A DNA stretch of 64,000 nucleotides. It comes from Tenacibaculum sp. (GTDB lineage: Bacteria > Bacteroidota > Bacteroidia > Flavobacteriales > Flavobacteriaceae). Position 1 is the stretch's first letter; every line of letters begins with the position of its first letter. Below the pieces are notes generated by a model that was given only the letters and a program-made list of their open reading frames with translations, was not told where the DNA came from and did no database searches. The stretch spans positions 310,001 through 374,000 of the forward strand of contig JAKVCX010000006.1 in NCBI GenBank assembly GCA_022448525.1, written 5' to 3'. A program made the position numbers and the translations under genes. This document shows, piece by piece, positions 17,304 through 25,729 of this stretch.

Positions 17304-17894
17304 ATGCCATTAGTAACTCCGTTGGATCCTAACCATGATGAGGAAACAAAAAAGTTGTCGGATTTTTATAATGAAACACTTGGTTTTTGCCCAAATTCGG
17401 TATTAACCATGCAAAGAAGACCAGATATATCAAAAGCATTTATAAACCTAAATAAAGCAGTAATGGCTAACCATGGTCGTGTTACTTCTGCTTTAAAAAG
17501 AATGATTGCTTGGGTTAGTAGTAATGCTACAGGTTGTAGATATTGCCAGGCTCATGCTATTAGAGCTGCTGAACGATATGGAGCAGAACAAGAAAAGTTA
17601 GATAATATTTGGGAATATAAAACACATCCAGCTTTTACTGAGGCTGAAAGAGCAGCATTAGATTTCTCTTTAGCTGCATCTGTGGTTCCAAATGTTGTTG
17701 ACGAAACTATTAAAGAAAGATTATACGAACATTGGAATGAAGGTGAAATTGTAGAAATGTTAGGCGTTATTTCTTTATTCGGTTACTTAAATCGTTGGAA
17801 TGATTCTATGGGTACAAGTATTGAAGACGGGGCTGTTGAAAGTGGAGAACAATACTTAGGAAAACATGGATGGAACAAAGGTAAACATGTTTAA
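17304..17894 (+). CDS. carboxymuconolactone decarboxylase/AhpD-like protein
   Basis: The 196-residue protein carries the AhpD-type motif CRYCQAHAIRAAERYG, with CxxC and a downstream His, in the CMD fold. Proteins of this size are usually annotated as peroxidase-related rather than true carboxymuconolactone decarboxylases. They use the cysteine pair for thiol-dependent peroxide or aldehyde chemistry. It is divergent from an OsmC-family gene. It has no signal peptide and is cytoplasmic. Confidence 0.85.
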   Translation: MPLVTPLDPNHDEETKKLSDFYNETLGFCPNSVLTMQRRPDISKAFINLNKAVMANHGRVTSALKRMIAWVSSNATGCRYCQAHAIRAAERYGAEQEKLDNIWEYKTHPAFTEAERAALDFSLAASVVPNVVDETIKERLYEHWNEGEIVEMLGVISLFGYLNRWNDSMGTSIEDGAVESGEQYLGKHGWNKGKHV

Positions 17895-17915
17895 AAGCTA
17901 GTCTTTATAAAAGAT

Positions 17916-17945
17916 AAAAGCTCGCAATATTGCGAGCTTTTTTTA
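17916..17945. terminator. intrinsic terminator after the AhpD-like gene
   Basis: The palindrome AAAGCTCGCAAT/ATTGCGAGCTTT ends in a long T run. It lies between the convergent AhpD-like gene and mscL and may act for both. Confidence 0.85.
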
Positions 17946-17969
17946 TGTAGTAGTTAAAAGAAAAACGTA

Positions 17970-18383
17970 TTAGTTCTTCTTTAATAAGTCTCTAATTTCA
18001 GCTAATAACTCTTCTTGAGTTGGTCCTGCAGGAGCAGCTGGAGCAGCCTCTTCCTTCTTTTTCATTGAGTTTACACCTTTTACAATCATAAACATTACAA
18101 AAGCAACAATGATAAAGTCGATAACGCTTGTAATAAAATCACCGTATAAAATAGCAACTTCACCGGTTACTTTACCTGTTAAATCATCTGTAACACCTTC
18201 TTTTACAATAAATTTTAAATCCTTGAAGTTTTTACCTCCTAAAAGACCAATTAATGGAGAAACAATTCCTCCTGTAAACGAAGACACCACTTTGTTAAAA
18301 CCAGCACCCATTACGAATCCAACCGCAATGTCTACTAAGTTTCCTTTCATGGCAAAGTCTTTAAACTCTTTTAACATTCCCAT
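17970..18383 (-). CDS. mscL: large-conductance mechanosensitive channel MscL
   Basis: This inner-membrane emergency valve opens on hypo-osmotic shock. The 137-residue protein begins with the amphipathic S1 helix MLKEFKDFAMKGN, then the conserved first membrane helix VDIAVGFVMGAGFNKVVSSF. The second helix is SVIDFIIVAFVMFMIVKGVN. It ends in a charged cytoplasmic helix (EELLAEIRDLLKKN), as in other MscL proteins, with an Ala/Pro linker before it. A second channel of the MscS family lies at 51682-52569. Confidence 0.95.
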   Translation of the reverse strand: MGMLKEFKDFAMKGNLVDIAVGFVMGAGFNKVVSSFTGGIVSPLIGLLGGKNFKDLKFIVKEGVTDDLTGKVTGEVAILYGDFITSVIDFIIVAFVMFMIVKGVNSMKKKEEAAPAAPAGPTQEELLAEIRDLLKKN

Positions 18384-18430
18384 TTGTTTTTAGTTTTTGA
18401 TATTATTTAGAATGGTAATTTATAAAAAAA

Positions 18431-19531
18431 TTAACGTTTTACCAATCTTTTCACGCGTTGTGAAATAGCAGTTAAAATTTCATAAGGAATGGTTTCGCAT
18501 TTGTGCGCCATATATTCAATATGCTGTTGGTGATTAAAAACAATAACTTCATCACCTTCTTTACAGTCGATTTTGGTAACATCTACCATAATCATATCCA
18601 TACAAACATTTCCAATTATTGGAGCAGGTTGATTGTTAACAATAACAAATCCGTTTTTGTTTCCTAGTCTTCTAGAGATTCCATCTGCATGTCCAACAGG
18701 TATAGTGGCACTTCTAGTTGGTTTACTTGCTACAAAAGCTCGATTATACCCTACTGTTTCTCCAGGTTGCACATTATGAATTTGTGATATAATGGATTTT
18801 AAACTATGAGTGTTCTTAAGTTCAGCAGTTTCCTTTGGAGTATTGCTAAACCCGTACAAACCAATTCCAACTCTTACCATGTCGAATTGAGCTTGCGGAA
18901 AATGAACAACTCCAGAGGTATTTAAGATATGAATCATTGGCTCATATCCTAAATGAGTATATATCTGCTTGACTATGTAGGCGAAATTATTAATCTGTCC
19001 AACTGTAAATTCTTGCTCATTTAAATCTTCACTTGCAGCTAAATGAGAGAATACAGATTGAACCACAACATTGTTAGATTTTTTTAATTGAGCAATGATA
19101 TTAGGTACGTCTGTATGCCAAAATCCTAATCTGTTTAATCCAGTGTTAAATTTAATATGAACAGGATAATTCATTAAGGGAACATCGTTGGCATACTCAA
19201 GAAAGGCTTCAAATATTTTAAAATTATACAAATTAGGTTCTAATCTGTATTTAACAATGTCTTTTATATTTTGAATTTGAGGATGTAAAACTAAAATAGG
19301 AGTATCAATTCCTGCTTCTCTTAAAGCAATTCCTTCGTTGCTGTAAGCTACTGAAAAATAGTCGACGTGATCTTTAACTATTTTTGCAATTTCTATAGCA
19401 TCACTACCATAACCAAAAGCTTTAACTACTGCTAAAATTTTTGTTTGTGGCTGTAATTTTTGTTTGAAATATTGAAGATTATGCAAAACTGCATTTGCAT
19501 CAATTTCTAAAATAGTTACATGATTATTCAT
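18431..19531 (-). CDS. alr: alanine racemase
   Basis: This PLP enzyme makes D-alanine for peptidoglycan in the cytoplasm. The 366-residue protein has PLP lysine Lys37 (AVVKAFGYG), catalytic Tyr262 (VGYNRAF) and the PLP/C-terminal block [10 protein letters not shown] (Cys310). The usual entryway motif GYADG reads GHADG here (His281), a Tyr-to-His change relative to Geobacillus Alr. The start overlaps the end of tdk by four bases, so the two are translationally coupled. Confidence 0.93.
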   Translation of the reverse strand: MNNHVTILEIDANAVLHNLQYFKQKLQPQTKILAVVKAFGYGSDAIEIAKIVKDHVDYFSVAYSNEGIALREAGIDTPILVLHPQIQNIKDIVKYRLEPNLYNFKIFEAFLEYANDVPLMNYPVHIKFNTGLNRLGFWHTDVPNIIAQLKKSNNVVVQSVFSHLAASEDLNEQEFTVGQINNFAYIVKQIYTHLGYEPMIHILNTSGVVHFPQAQFDMVRVGIGLYGFSNTPKETAELKNTHSLKSIISQIHNVQPGETVGYNRAFVASKPTRSATIPVGHADGISRRLGNKNGFVIVNNQPAPIIGNVCMDMIMVDVTKIDCKEGDEVIVFNHQQHIEYMAHKCETIPYEILTAISQRVKRLVKR

Positions 19532-20136
19532 TCTTCCTCTTCTGAATTACGAGTTTGTTGTTCTTTTATAGCTTTGTAATAAGCAGCTCTACTCAAAGGT
19601 TCGTATTCTTGGGTTTCACCTAGCATTACAATATTTTCACCTTCAGCTTTTCTAAAACTGTAATGCGCTAAGTTACCAGTTCTTGTACAAACTGCATGTA
19701 CTTTAGTAACATATTCTGCGGTTGCCATTAATGCTGGCATTGGTCCGAAAGGATTTCCTTTAAAGTCCATATCTAAACCAGCAACAATAACTCTGATTCC
19801 TCTATTTGCTAAATCGTTACAAACTGCCACAATTTCGTCATCGAAAAATTGTGCTTCGTCAATACCTACAACATCTACGTTGTTTGCTAATAATCTAATA
19901 TTTGCGGATGCTGGAACAGGTGTAGAACGAATTCGATTGTCATTATGAGAAACAACCTCTTCTTCGTCGTAACGAACGTCTATAGCTGGTTTAAAAATCT
20001 CAACTCTTTGTTTTGCAAATTTTGCTCTTTTTAGTCTTCGGATGAGCTCTTCCGTTTTACCAGAAAACATTGAGCCACAAATTACCTCAATCCACCCAAA
20101 TTGTTCTGTATGATTTACTGTGTTTTCAAGAAACAT
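19528..20136 (-). CDS. tdk: thymidine kinase
   Basis: This salvage enzyme phosphorylates thymidine with ATP. The 202-residue protein of the type II (TK1-like) family has its P-loop in [10 protein letters not shown] (Lys27) and the Walker-B-like DEAQFF near residue 94. The lasso segment carries [14 protein letters not shown] near residue 150, where other family members have zinc cysteines. It is the first gene of the tdk-alr operon, with a divergent promoter shared with the acidic protein gene at 20237. Confidence 0.94.
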   Translation of the reverse strand: MFLENTVNHTEQFGWIEVICGSMFSGKTEELIRRLKRAKFAKQRVEIFKPAIDVRYDEEEVVSHNDNRIRSTPVPASANIRLLANNVDVVGIDEAQFFDDEIVAVCNDLANRGIRVIVAGLDMDFKGNPFGPMPALMATAEYVTKVHAVCTRTGNLAHYSFRKAEGENIVMLGETQEYEPLSRAAYYKAIKEQQTRNSEEEE

Positions 20137-20161
20137 TTTGTAATTTTAATGCTCAATTATA

Positions 20162-20196
20162 TATTTTTGCCTCGCTTTTAACAAGCAACAAATTTA
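20162..20196. promoter_or_regulatory. divergent -7 boxes for tdk-alr and the acidic protein operon
   Basis: On the plus strand TATTTTTG (20162-20169) and on the minus strand TAAATTTG (20189-20196) both match TAnnTTTG exactly. The two promoters therefore face each other across 19 bases, and polymerases would overlap in this gap. Confidence 0.5.
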
Positions 20197-20236
20197 TTAA
20201 ATTTTAAAGGTAAAAATTAAAACCTACAAAGAACTT

Positions 20237-21145
20237 ATGCACAAAAAATTAGCTTCTGATTTAACTAGTTTAGCACACAGCATCTTACAAATGAAAAATA
20301 AGGGAGATGTTGTAGCGTTAAAGGAGAAGGCCTATGAAGTTTATGAAAAATTAGCTCTTTTGGCGTATGTAGAAGAATATATTAATACAACTCCTCATGC
20401 AGAAGAAACAAAAGAAGAGTTAATTCAGAAAATTGAAAAAGTAGCTGAAGTAAAAGAAGAAAAGGTAGAAAAGGTAATAATTGAACAAATTGAAGAGATA
20501 AAAGAAGAACTTCTGGTAGAAGATGTTCAAGAGGAACAAGTTCAGGAAGAGGTTGTAGAATTAGTTGAAAATAATTTTCAAAATGATGAAGCAGCAGCGA
20601 CAGAAGATAATTTAGAAGAGCCAGAAATGGTTGTATTTAAAAAGTTAGAAGATGTTGATGAACCTGTTGAAGAAATTGTAGAAGCTGAAACAAAGCCTCC
20701 AGTAATTGTTGAGGAAATAATGGAACAACCGTTTGAAGAGTTAGAAAATTTATTGTTCGGTGAACCAGAACCAGATTTAGAAGACACAGAAACAAAAGAA
20801 GCTGTAACTGAAGTTCAACCAACTTTAGAGGAGGAATTACAAGACACTTTACCAGTTGATGTTATGGCCGATTTATTTCAAAAAGTAGAGCCAAAGAAAA
20901 CTATAAATGATTTATTGCAGGATACAATTAAAATTGATTTGAATGATCGTATTGCCTTTGTAAATCATTTGTTTGGAGGAGATCAAGCTAATTTTAATAG
21001 AGTGGTTTCTCAATTAAATACTTTTAAAACAGAAAGAGAAGCAAAGAATTTCATCAGTAAAATGGTAAAGCCTGATTACGATTGGAGTGATAAGGAGGAA
21101 TATGAAACACGTTTATTAGAAATCATTGAACGTCGTTTCGCATAA
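20237..21145 (+). CDS. acidic Bacteroidota protein of unknown function
   Basis: The 302-residue cytoplasmic protein has three parts. The N-terminal helical region (about 1-55; MHKKLASDLTSLAHSILQMK) looks folded. A very Glu/Val-rich low-complexity middle follows at about 60-215. The C-terminal domain (about 215-302; KTINDLLQDTIKIDLNDRIAFVNHLFGGDQANFNRVVSQLN) is well conserved in style. I recognise no characterised family. It is 19 bases ahead of the DUF6165 gene and probably cotranscribed with it and the DUF3089 gene. Confidence 0.8.
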   Translation: MHKKLASDLTSLAHSILQMKNKGDVVALKEKAYEVYEKLALLAYVEEYINTTPHAEETKEELIQKIEKVAEVKEEKVEKVIIEQIEEIKEELLVEDVQEEQVQEEVVELVENNFQNDEAAATEDNLEEPEMVVFKKLEDVDEPVEEIVEAETKPPVIVEEIMEQPFEELENLLFGEPEPDLEDTETKEAVTEVQPTLEEELQDTLPVDVMADLFQKVEPKKTINDLLQDTIKIDLNDRIAFVNHLFGGDQANFNRVVSQLNTFKTEREAKNFISKMVKPDYDWSDKEEYETRLLEIIERRFA

Positions 21146-21164
21146 ATTGACTTAAGAATAACAT

Positions 21165-21557
21165 ATGAAGATTGAAGTATCAAACGGAGAGATAATTGAT
21201 AAATACACGATTTTAGAAATAAAACGTGTTGAAATAAAAGATGAAAGAAAACTAGTAAATGTACAACATGAATACGATGTTTTAACGCCTATTGTAAAAT
21301 GTATTTATGATGAGGTTTCTGATGAATCAAAACTAAAAGAATTACACAACGATTTATTAACTATCAATAAGAAGTTATGGAAGATAGAAGACGATATTCG
21401 TGAGTGTGAACGTAATAAAGATTTCGGACAAACATTTGTAGATTTAGCTCGTGCGGTTTATTTTACTAATGATGACAGATCGGTGGTGAAGAAAGATATT
21501 AATACACTTACCGGCTCAGATTTAGTAGAAGAAAAATCGTATGAAGATTATAAATAA
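21165..21557 (+). CDS. DUF6165-family protein
   Basis: The 130-residue helical cytoplasmic protein starts with MKIEVSNGEIIDKYTILEIKR and has the conserved block LHNDLLTINKKLWKIEDDIRE, which I recognise as DUF6165. Members are found across phyla, often near glycan or capsule genes, and have no known activity. Its last 17 bases overlap the start of the DUF3089 gene in another frame, pointing to coupled expression. Confidence 0.75.
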   Translation: MKIEVSNGEIIDKYTILEIKRVEIKDERKLVNVQHEYDVLTPIVKCIYDEVSDESKLKELHNDLLTINKKLWKIEDDIRECERNKDFGQTFVDLARAVYFTNDDRSVVKKDINTLTGSDLVEEKSYEDYK

Positions 21558-22578
21558 ACTTATATCAGTAAAATTATTATTTACAGTATTTACAGTTGTA
21601 ATTTTTTACAACTGTAAATCTACTTACAAAACACAGGAGTTTTTACAAGAGAACATACCGCCAAAACCAGATTATACAAAAGAGGATTCTTGGGCGGTTT
21701 TACCTGGAAAATACACAGAGAGCTTTCAGGAATACGCATCCAATAATATTGATACATTAAAAGCAGATGTTTTTTATGTGTATCCAACTCTAATTTCTGA
21801 TAAAAAAGATATTCGTTGGAATGCTCCAATTACTGATAAAGAGCAAAATGAGAAGGTATTAAATAAAGCTGTTTTAATGCAAGCTTCAGCATTTGCTACT
21901 TCTGGGAAAGTTTATGTTCCTTTTTACAGACAAGCTCATTTACGTTCGTATAGACTGTTTGATAAAGGAGGAAAGGAAGCTCAAGAATTAGCTTACAGCG
22001 ATGTAAGAAGTGCTTTTCAGGTTTATTTGGAAAAATATAATAATGGAAGACCAATCATTATGGTTGGCCATAGTCAAGGAACAACTCATACTTCTAGATT
22101 GTTAAAAGAGTTTTTTGATGGGAAACCGCTTCAAAAGCAATTAATAGCAGCTTACATTCCTGGAATTAGAATCAAGGCGAATACTTACACTACTATTCCT
22201 GCAATGAATGTTCCGAACGAAACAGGAGGCTTCGTTTCTTGGAATACGTATAAACGAAATAAATATCCTAAAAAAGATAAGAATTGGTATAAAGGAAGTT
22301 TAACGACTAATCCAATTACTTGGGATAATACTAAAGAAACAAATCTAAGCGAGCATAAAGGCTTTTTGTATACAAATGGAAAGATATATAAACAAGCACT
22401 TACTATTAAAATTACAGATGGATTAGTTTGGAGTACAAACCCAAAATTTCCACTGCGTTTTTTTATGTCGTTCCTAAAAAATTATCATGCTGGTGATATT
22501 AATTTATTTTGGCAGGATATTCGTGAGAATGCCAAACTCAGAACTAATACCTATTTACTCAAGAATAACGGTGACTAA
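21541..22578 (+). CDS. DUF3089 lipoprotein, alpha/beta-hydrolase-like
   Basis: The 345-residue protein has a lipoprotein signal (VVIFYNCKS, Cys26). The DUF3089 pattern includes DVFYVYPTLISDKKD near the N-terminus, the nucleophile elbow IIMVGHSQGTTHTSRL (Ser of GHSQG near residue 180) and later AAYIPGI. It is a likely cell-envelope lipase or esterase with unknown substrate. It starts inside the end of the DUF6165 gene. Its stop overlaps the end of the convergent blh gene by four bases, with no terminator in between. Confidence 0.82.
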   Translation: MKIINKLISVKLLFTVFTVVIFYNCKSTYKTQEFLQENIPPKPDYTKEDSWAVLPGKYTESFQEYASNNIDTLKADVFYVYPTLISDKKDIRWNAPITDKEQNEKVLNKAVLMQASAFATSGKVYVPFYRQAHLRSYRLFDKGGKEAQELAYSDVRSAFQVYLEKYNNGRPIIMVGHSQGTTHTSRLLKEFFDGKPLQKQLIAAYIPGIRIKANTYTTIPAMNVPNETGGFVSWNTYKRNKYPKKDKNWYKGSLTTNPITWDNTKETNLSEHKGFLYTNGKIYKQALTIKITDGLVWSTNPKFPLRFFMSFLKNYHAGDINLFWQDIRENAKLRTNTYLLKNNGD

Positions 22579-23459
22579 TAATCTTTATCAAGTCGAGAGA
22601 TAATCCAAACATGTGGAAACGTAATACAGGCCAAAAGAATAAATAATATTGGAGTAAATAGATTTTCGTTGTTGTTAAACGTGAAGTAAATCACAATTAA
22701 ACCAATAATTGAAATTGCCCAGTATAAAAATGAAGATTTTAAATAGTCTTTAAAGCTTGATGTTTTATGATTTCCGTAGAGATATTTAACTTGTCTAATC
22801 AAAGAAGGAATGCTATGCCAGAAGACGAAATAAATTGCAAAAGACCAAATAAGAGAGGCAGTTTTAAATATCACATAAAGTATCAATAGATAGAATGCTT
22901 CTTCTAATATTTCAAGTAATTTAATTTCCTTCAATCTGTATTTTACTAAAAACAGTAACGATAATGAGATAATTGTCACATTCAGAAAAACTGAAAAATA
23001 ATGAGATGGAACGATTTTGTTGGTTATTTCTTGAATGATCTCAATAACAGCATCTTGATTACAGAAAAAAATGATTGAAAAAATGAGTAAACCGTGTACT
23101 GTATATAATAAATATGATATTCTCATCGATTTATCAATTTTTGATGATAAATGTTCTTCACCAAAATGATAACTGCTGAAAATTACGAAAAGCGTTAATG
23201 CTGTAATTGGAAAGAAATAAAAAACACTTCCAGTAATTGCAATGAATAAAATGTAAGCTGTAAGTATCTTGGTAAAAACCGATTTATTGAGGTTTATATA
23301 CTTTCGTTCTATTAGTCTGAGGTCATTTGCTCCATGAATGATACCAAAAGAAAGAATTAAAATGTAAGCCAAAAAACTTTCTACTTCGATACTGAAATAT
23401 ACCGAAATCCAAAGTGAAAAGAAGGTAGCTACAATTATAAAACTCTTATAGTCAATCAT
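22575..23459 (-). CDS. blh: Brp/Blh-family beta-carotene 15,15'-dioxygenase
   Basis: This integral membrane enzyme cleaves beta-carotene into two retinal molecules, the chromophore of rhodopsins. The 294-residue protein has about eight hydrophobic segments. The histidines expected to hold the iron are in SFGIIHGANDL, SSYHFGEEHL, FVFWHSIPSL and FPHVWII. It is divergent from the proteorhodopsin gene across 92 bases, a well-known pairing. The carotenoid pathway itself (crtEBIY) is not in the window. Confidence 0.92.
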   Translation of the reverse strand: MIDYKSFIIVATFFSLWISVYFSIEVESFLAYILILSFGIIHGANDLRLIERKYINLNKSVFTKILTAYILFIAITGSVFYFFPITALTLFVIFSSYHFGEEHLSSKIDKSMRISYLLYTVHGLLIFSIIFFCNQDAVIEIIQEITNKIVPSHYFSVFLNVTIISLSLLFLVKYRLKEIKLLEILEEAFYLLILYVIFKTASLIWSFAIYFVFWHSIPSLIRQVKYLYGNHKTSSFKDYLKSSFLYWAISIIGLIVIYFTFNNNENLFTPILFILLACITFPHVWIISRLDKDY

Positions 23460-23473
23460 TAAAAAAACATATT

Positions 23474-23518
23474 GTTTAATATTTATGATATAAAGTTAAA
23501 CATTTTCGTTTAATATTT
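23474..23518. repeat. direct repeat in the blh/rhodopsin control region
   Basis: The 11-base sequence GTTTAATATTT occurs at 23474-23484 and again at 23508-23518, a 34-base period close to three helical turns. Both copies lie between the two divergent starts. Its AT richness leaves chance as an alternative. Confidence 0.45.
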
Positions 23519-23520
23519 CG

Positions 23521-23528
23521 TAAATTTG
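23521..23528 (+). promoter_or_regulatory. -7 box of the proteorhodopsin gene
   Basis: TAAATTTG matches TAnnTTTG exactly, 23 bases before the ATG. It starts two bases after the second copy of the direct repeat. No TTG is found 17-23 bases upstream, so activation by a regulator at the repeats is possible. Confidence 0.5.
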
Positions 23529-23551
23529 ATTAAACAAATAATTTTTACAAA

Positions 23552-24286
23552 ATGAACTCATTTTTTACATTTATTAGCACCCCTGAGATCGCTACAGACG
23601 ATTATGTAGGTTTTACATTTTTCGTTGGTTGTATGGCCATGATGGCAGCATCAGTATTCTTTTTCTTTTCAATGAATAATTATGATAGAAAATGGAGAAC
23701 TTCCATCTTGGTGTCTGGTTTAATTACATTTATTGCTGCAGTGCATTATTGGTATATGAGAGATTATTGGTATAGTAACGGAAGTTCACCTACATTCTTC
23801 AGGTATGTAGATTGGATTTTAACTGTTCCATTAATGTGTGTTGAATTCTATTTAATCCTAAAAGTAGCCGGAGCAAAAAAGGATTTAATGTGGAAATTGA
23901 TTGGATTATCAGTTATCATGTTAGTAACAGGATACTTTGGTGAAGCTGTTTACAGAGATCAAGCGTGGTTATGGGGGTTAATCTCAGGTATCGCGTATTT
24001 CGTGATAGTTTATGAAATCTGGCTTGGTTCGGCTAAAAAGTTGGCTGAAAAAGCAGGAGGAGCTGTATTGTCAGCGCACAAAATGTTATGTTGGTTCGTA
24101 TTAGTTGGTTGGGCAATTTACCCAATTGGTTATATGGCCGGAACTCCAGGATGGTACGATGGTATTTTTGGAGGATTAGCAATGGATGTTATTTACAACA
24201 TTGGAGATGCAATTAACAAGATTGGTTTTGGATTAGTGGTTTTTAATCTAGCAGTTAATGCATCAGAAAATTCAGTAACCAACTAA
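23552..24286 (+). CDS. proteorhodopsin, proton-pumping, predicted green-absorbing
   Basis: This light-driven proton pump of the inner membrane has seven helices in 244 residues. The retinal lysine is Lys223 (GDAINKIGFG). In helix C, RYVDWILTVPLMCVEF gives Asp87, Thr91 and Glu98, the D-T-E triad of proton-pumping proteorhodopsins (97/101/108 in SAR86 numbering). It is not the NDQ triad of sodium pumps or NTQ of chloride pumps. The conserved His is His65 (AAVHYWYMRDYW). The spectral-tuning site is Met95, which flavobacterial relatives use for green absorption. The divergent blh supplies retinal. It is closed by its own terminator. Confidence 0.96.
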   Translation: MNSFFTFISTPEIATDDYVGFTFFVGCMAMMAASVFFFFSMNNYDRKWRTSILVSGLITFIAAVHYWYMRDYWYSNGSSPTFFRYVDWILTVPLMCVEFYLILKVAGAKKDLMWKLIGLSVIMLVTGYFGEAVYRDQAWLWGLISGIAYFVIVYEIWLGSAKKLAEKAGGAVLSAHKMLCWFVLVGWAIYPIGYMAGTPGWYDGIFGGLAMDVIYNIGDAINKIGFGLVVFNLAVNASENSVTN

Positions 24287-24314
24287 GTTGGTTTATTGGT
24301 TAATTAATCGAGAG

Positions 24315-24338
24315 TCTCGCTTCGGCGAGATTTTTTTT
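24315..24338 (+). terminator. intrinsic terminator of the proteorhodopsin gene
   Basis: TCTCGC, a TTCG tetraloop and GCGAGA form a compact, very stable hairpin followed by eight T, 28 bases after the stop. Confidence 0.9.
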
Positions 24339-24384
24339 GTAACAAATTTTTTGATACTTCGTCTTCATTACAAAACCAAGTATT

Positions 24385-24861
24385 ATGAAGCAATTATTTA
24401 CAGGATTACTATTACTATTAACAGTAACCATTACAGCCCAAAAAACTAGTTTCAGTGATTTCTATAAAGATCATCAAGATGAAGCGCAGTTTTCAATGAG
24501 TGTTCCAACCTCATTAGCCAATTTAATTTCTGATGAAGGTGATAGCGAAGAAATCGATTTGTTAGTAAAAAAAGCAGAACATTGTAAAATTACAGTATTT
24601 AGTAACAAGTCCAATACTATTGAAAAAAGTTTTCGAAAATTTGCCAGATCACAAGGATTGACAACATTAGTGAAAGTAAAAGACGGTAAAGACAAAGCGG
24701 CTATTTACTTTAAAGAAAAGAATGATCTAATTCGTGAGATTATTATTAAAGCGAATAGTGATGAAGACAAATTAATTATGGTCGGACTTAAAGTTAAGCT
24801 TACCAAAGATGAACTTGCTGAAATCGTTTCAGGGTTAAAAGACAAAAAAGCTTCTCGTTAG
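24385..24861 (+). CDS. DUF4252 secreted protein
   Basis: The 158-residue protein has a signal peptide (cleavage after VTITAQ). The mature part with VPTSLANLI, KKAEHCKITVFSN, RSQGLTTLVKVKDGKDKAAIYFKEKND and REIIIKANSDEDKLIMVGLKVKLT follows the DUF4252 pattern of Bacteroidota. The function is unknown. Such genes often sit beside ECF sigma operons elsewhere, but here it stands alone. Its final codons form half of a terminator hairpin shared with the convergent Spx/ArsC gene. Confidence 0.78.
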   Translation: MKQLFTGLLLLLTVTITAQKTSFSDFYKDHQDEAQFSMSVPTSLANLISDEGDSEEIDLLVKKAEHCKITVFSNKSNTIEKSFRKFARSQGLTTLVKVKDGKDKAAIYFKEKNDLIREIIIKANSDEDKLIMVGLKVKLTKDELAEIVSGLKDKKASR

Positions 24862-24876
24862 AGAAGCTTTTCTTTT
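24846..24876. terminator. bidirectional terminator built into two overlapping gene ends
   Basis: An 11-base perfect stem (AAAAGCTTCTC/GAGAAGCTTTT) with a GTTA loop spans the last codons of both convergent genes, whose stops overlap by four bases. T-rich tracts follow on each strand. Confidence 0.8.
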
Positions 24877-25205
24877 AGTTGTTCAATTGTTTTTTTACTA
24901 TTTCCAACGAATATTTCATCATTAACTACAAATACAGGACGTTTTAAAAAAGTGTATTCATCTAAAATATATTGTTTGTAGTCTTCTTCTTTTAAGTTCT
25001 GGTTCTTTAAGTCCATTTCTCTATACAACTTTGCACGTTTATTAAATAAACCTTCGTAGTTTTTTGTAAAGCTATACAGTTCTTCAAGTTGATCCGCAGT
25101 TACCGGATGTTGCTTTATTTCCTGTCTTTCAAATCCATCAAGATTTAGTTCTTTTAAAATTCTTCTACAGGTATCACAAGTTTGTAAAAAATAGACTTTC
25201 TTCAT
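24858..25205 (-). CDS. Spx/ArsC-family thioredoxin-fold protein
   Basis: The 115-residue protein has the redox motif CDTC at residues 10-13 (QTCDTCRRIL) and the family ending FLKRPVFVVNDEIFVGN. The CxxC spacing is that of Spx/YffB-like members rather than classical arsenate reductase, which has a single catalytic Cys. Arsenate reduction is therefore not assured. A -7 box TATTTTTG lies at 25231-25238 on the minus strand. Confidence 0.85.
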   Translation of the reverse strand: MKKVYFLQTCDTCRRILKELNLDGFERQEIKQHPVTADQLEELYSFTKNYEGLFNKRAKLYREMDLKNQNLKEEDYKQYILDEYTFLKRPVFVVNDEIFVGNSKKTIEQLKEKLL

Positions 25206-25246
25206 GTTAAATAAGTATCTTTATCATTTCCAAAAATAAACAGAAA

Positions 25247-25702
25247 ATGGATAAACAATTCGATATTTTAAAAAAATCAAGAGAACTAGTTTTAAAAAGA
25301 ATTGAGGGATTAACTCATGAACAATTACATAAAATTCCGGAAGGTTTTAATAATAACATTGTATGGAATGTAGCTCATTTAGTTGTTACTCAACAATTAT
25401 TACACTATAAATTATCAGGATTACAATGTTTAGTTCCAGATGAGTTAATTGAAAAATATAGAAAAGGTACAGGTCCTTCTGAAGAGATGAATGCGGAAGA
25501 TTTCGAAGAGGTAAAAGAATTACTAGCCGGTTTGCCTGACACTTTAATTGAAGATTATAAAGAAGGTATTTTTAAAGAATATACAGAGTATCCAACTAGT
25601 ACGGGATTTGTATTGACATCTATAGATACTGCAATTGCTTTTAATAACTTACATGAGGGAATTCATTTAGGAACTATTATGGCATTAACTAAGTTGGTGT
25701 AA
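25247..25702 (+). CDS. DinB-family protein
   Basis: The 151-residue four-helix-bundle protein has the three-His metal-site pattern of DinB/YfiT proteins: WNVAHLVVTQQ near residue 44, and the pair in NNLHEGIHLGTIMAL near the C-terminus. Characterised relatives are metal-dependent thiol transferases, but the substrate here is unknown. It is 28 bases ahead of the cystathionine gamma-synthase gene. Confidence 0.85.
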   Translation: MDKQFDILKKSRELVLKRIEGLTHEQLHKIPEGFNNNIVWNVAHLVVTQQLLHYKLSGLQCLVPDELIEKYRKGTGPSEEMNAEDFEEVKELLAGLPDTLIEDYKEGIFKEYTEYPTSTGFVLTSIDTAIAFNNLHEGIHLGTIMALTKLV

Positions 25703-25729
25703 TTAATTTCTATTTAAAAAAATTAAAGT

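Noticed and set aside
20578..20822. Ser- and Leu-rich frames opposite the acidic protein
   Set aside because: Low-complexity mirror images of the Glu-rich coding strand.
24858..25205. Arsenate reductase as part of an arsenic operon
   Set aside because: CxxC spacing is Spx/YffB-like and no other arsenic genes are nearby.
25703..25729. SAM riboswitch before the cystathionine gamma-synthase gene
   Set aside because: Only 27 bases separate it from the upstream gene, too little for a riboswitch.
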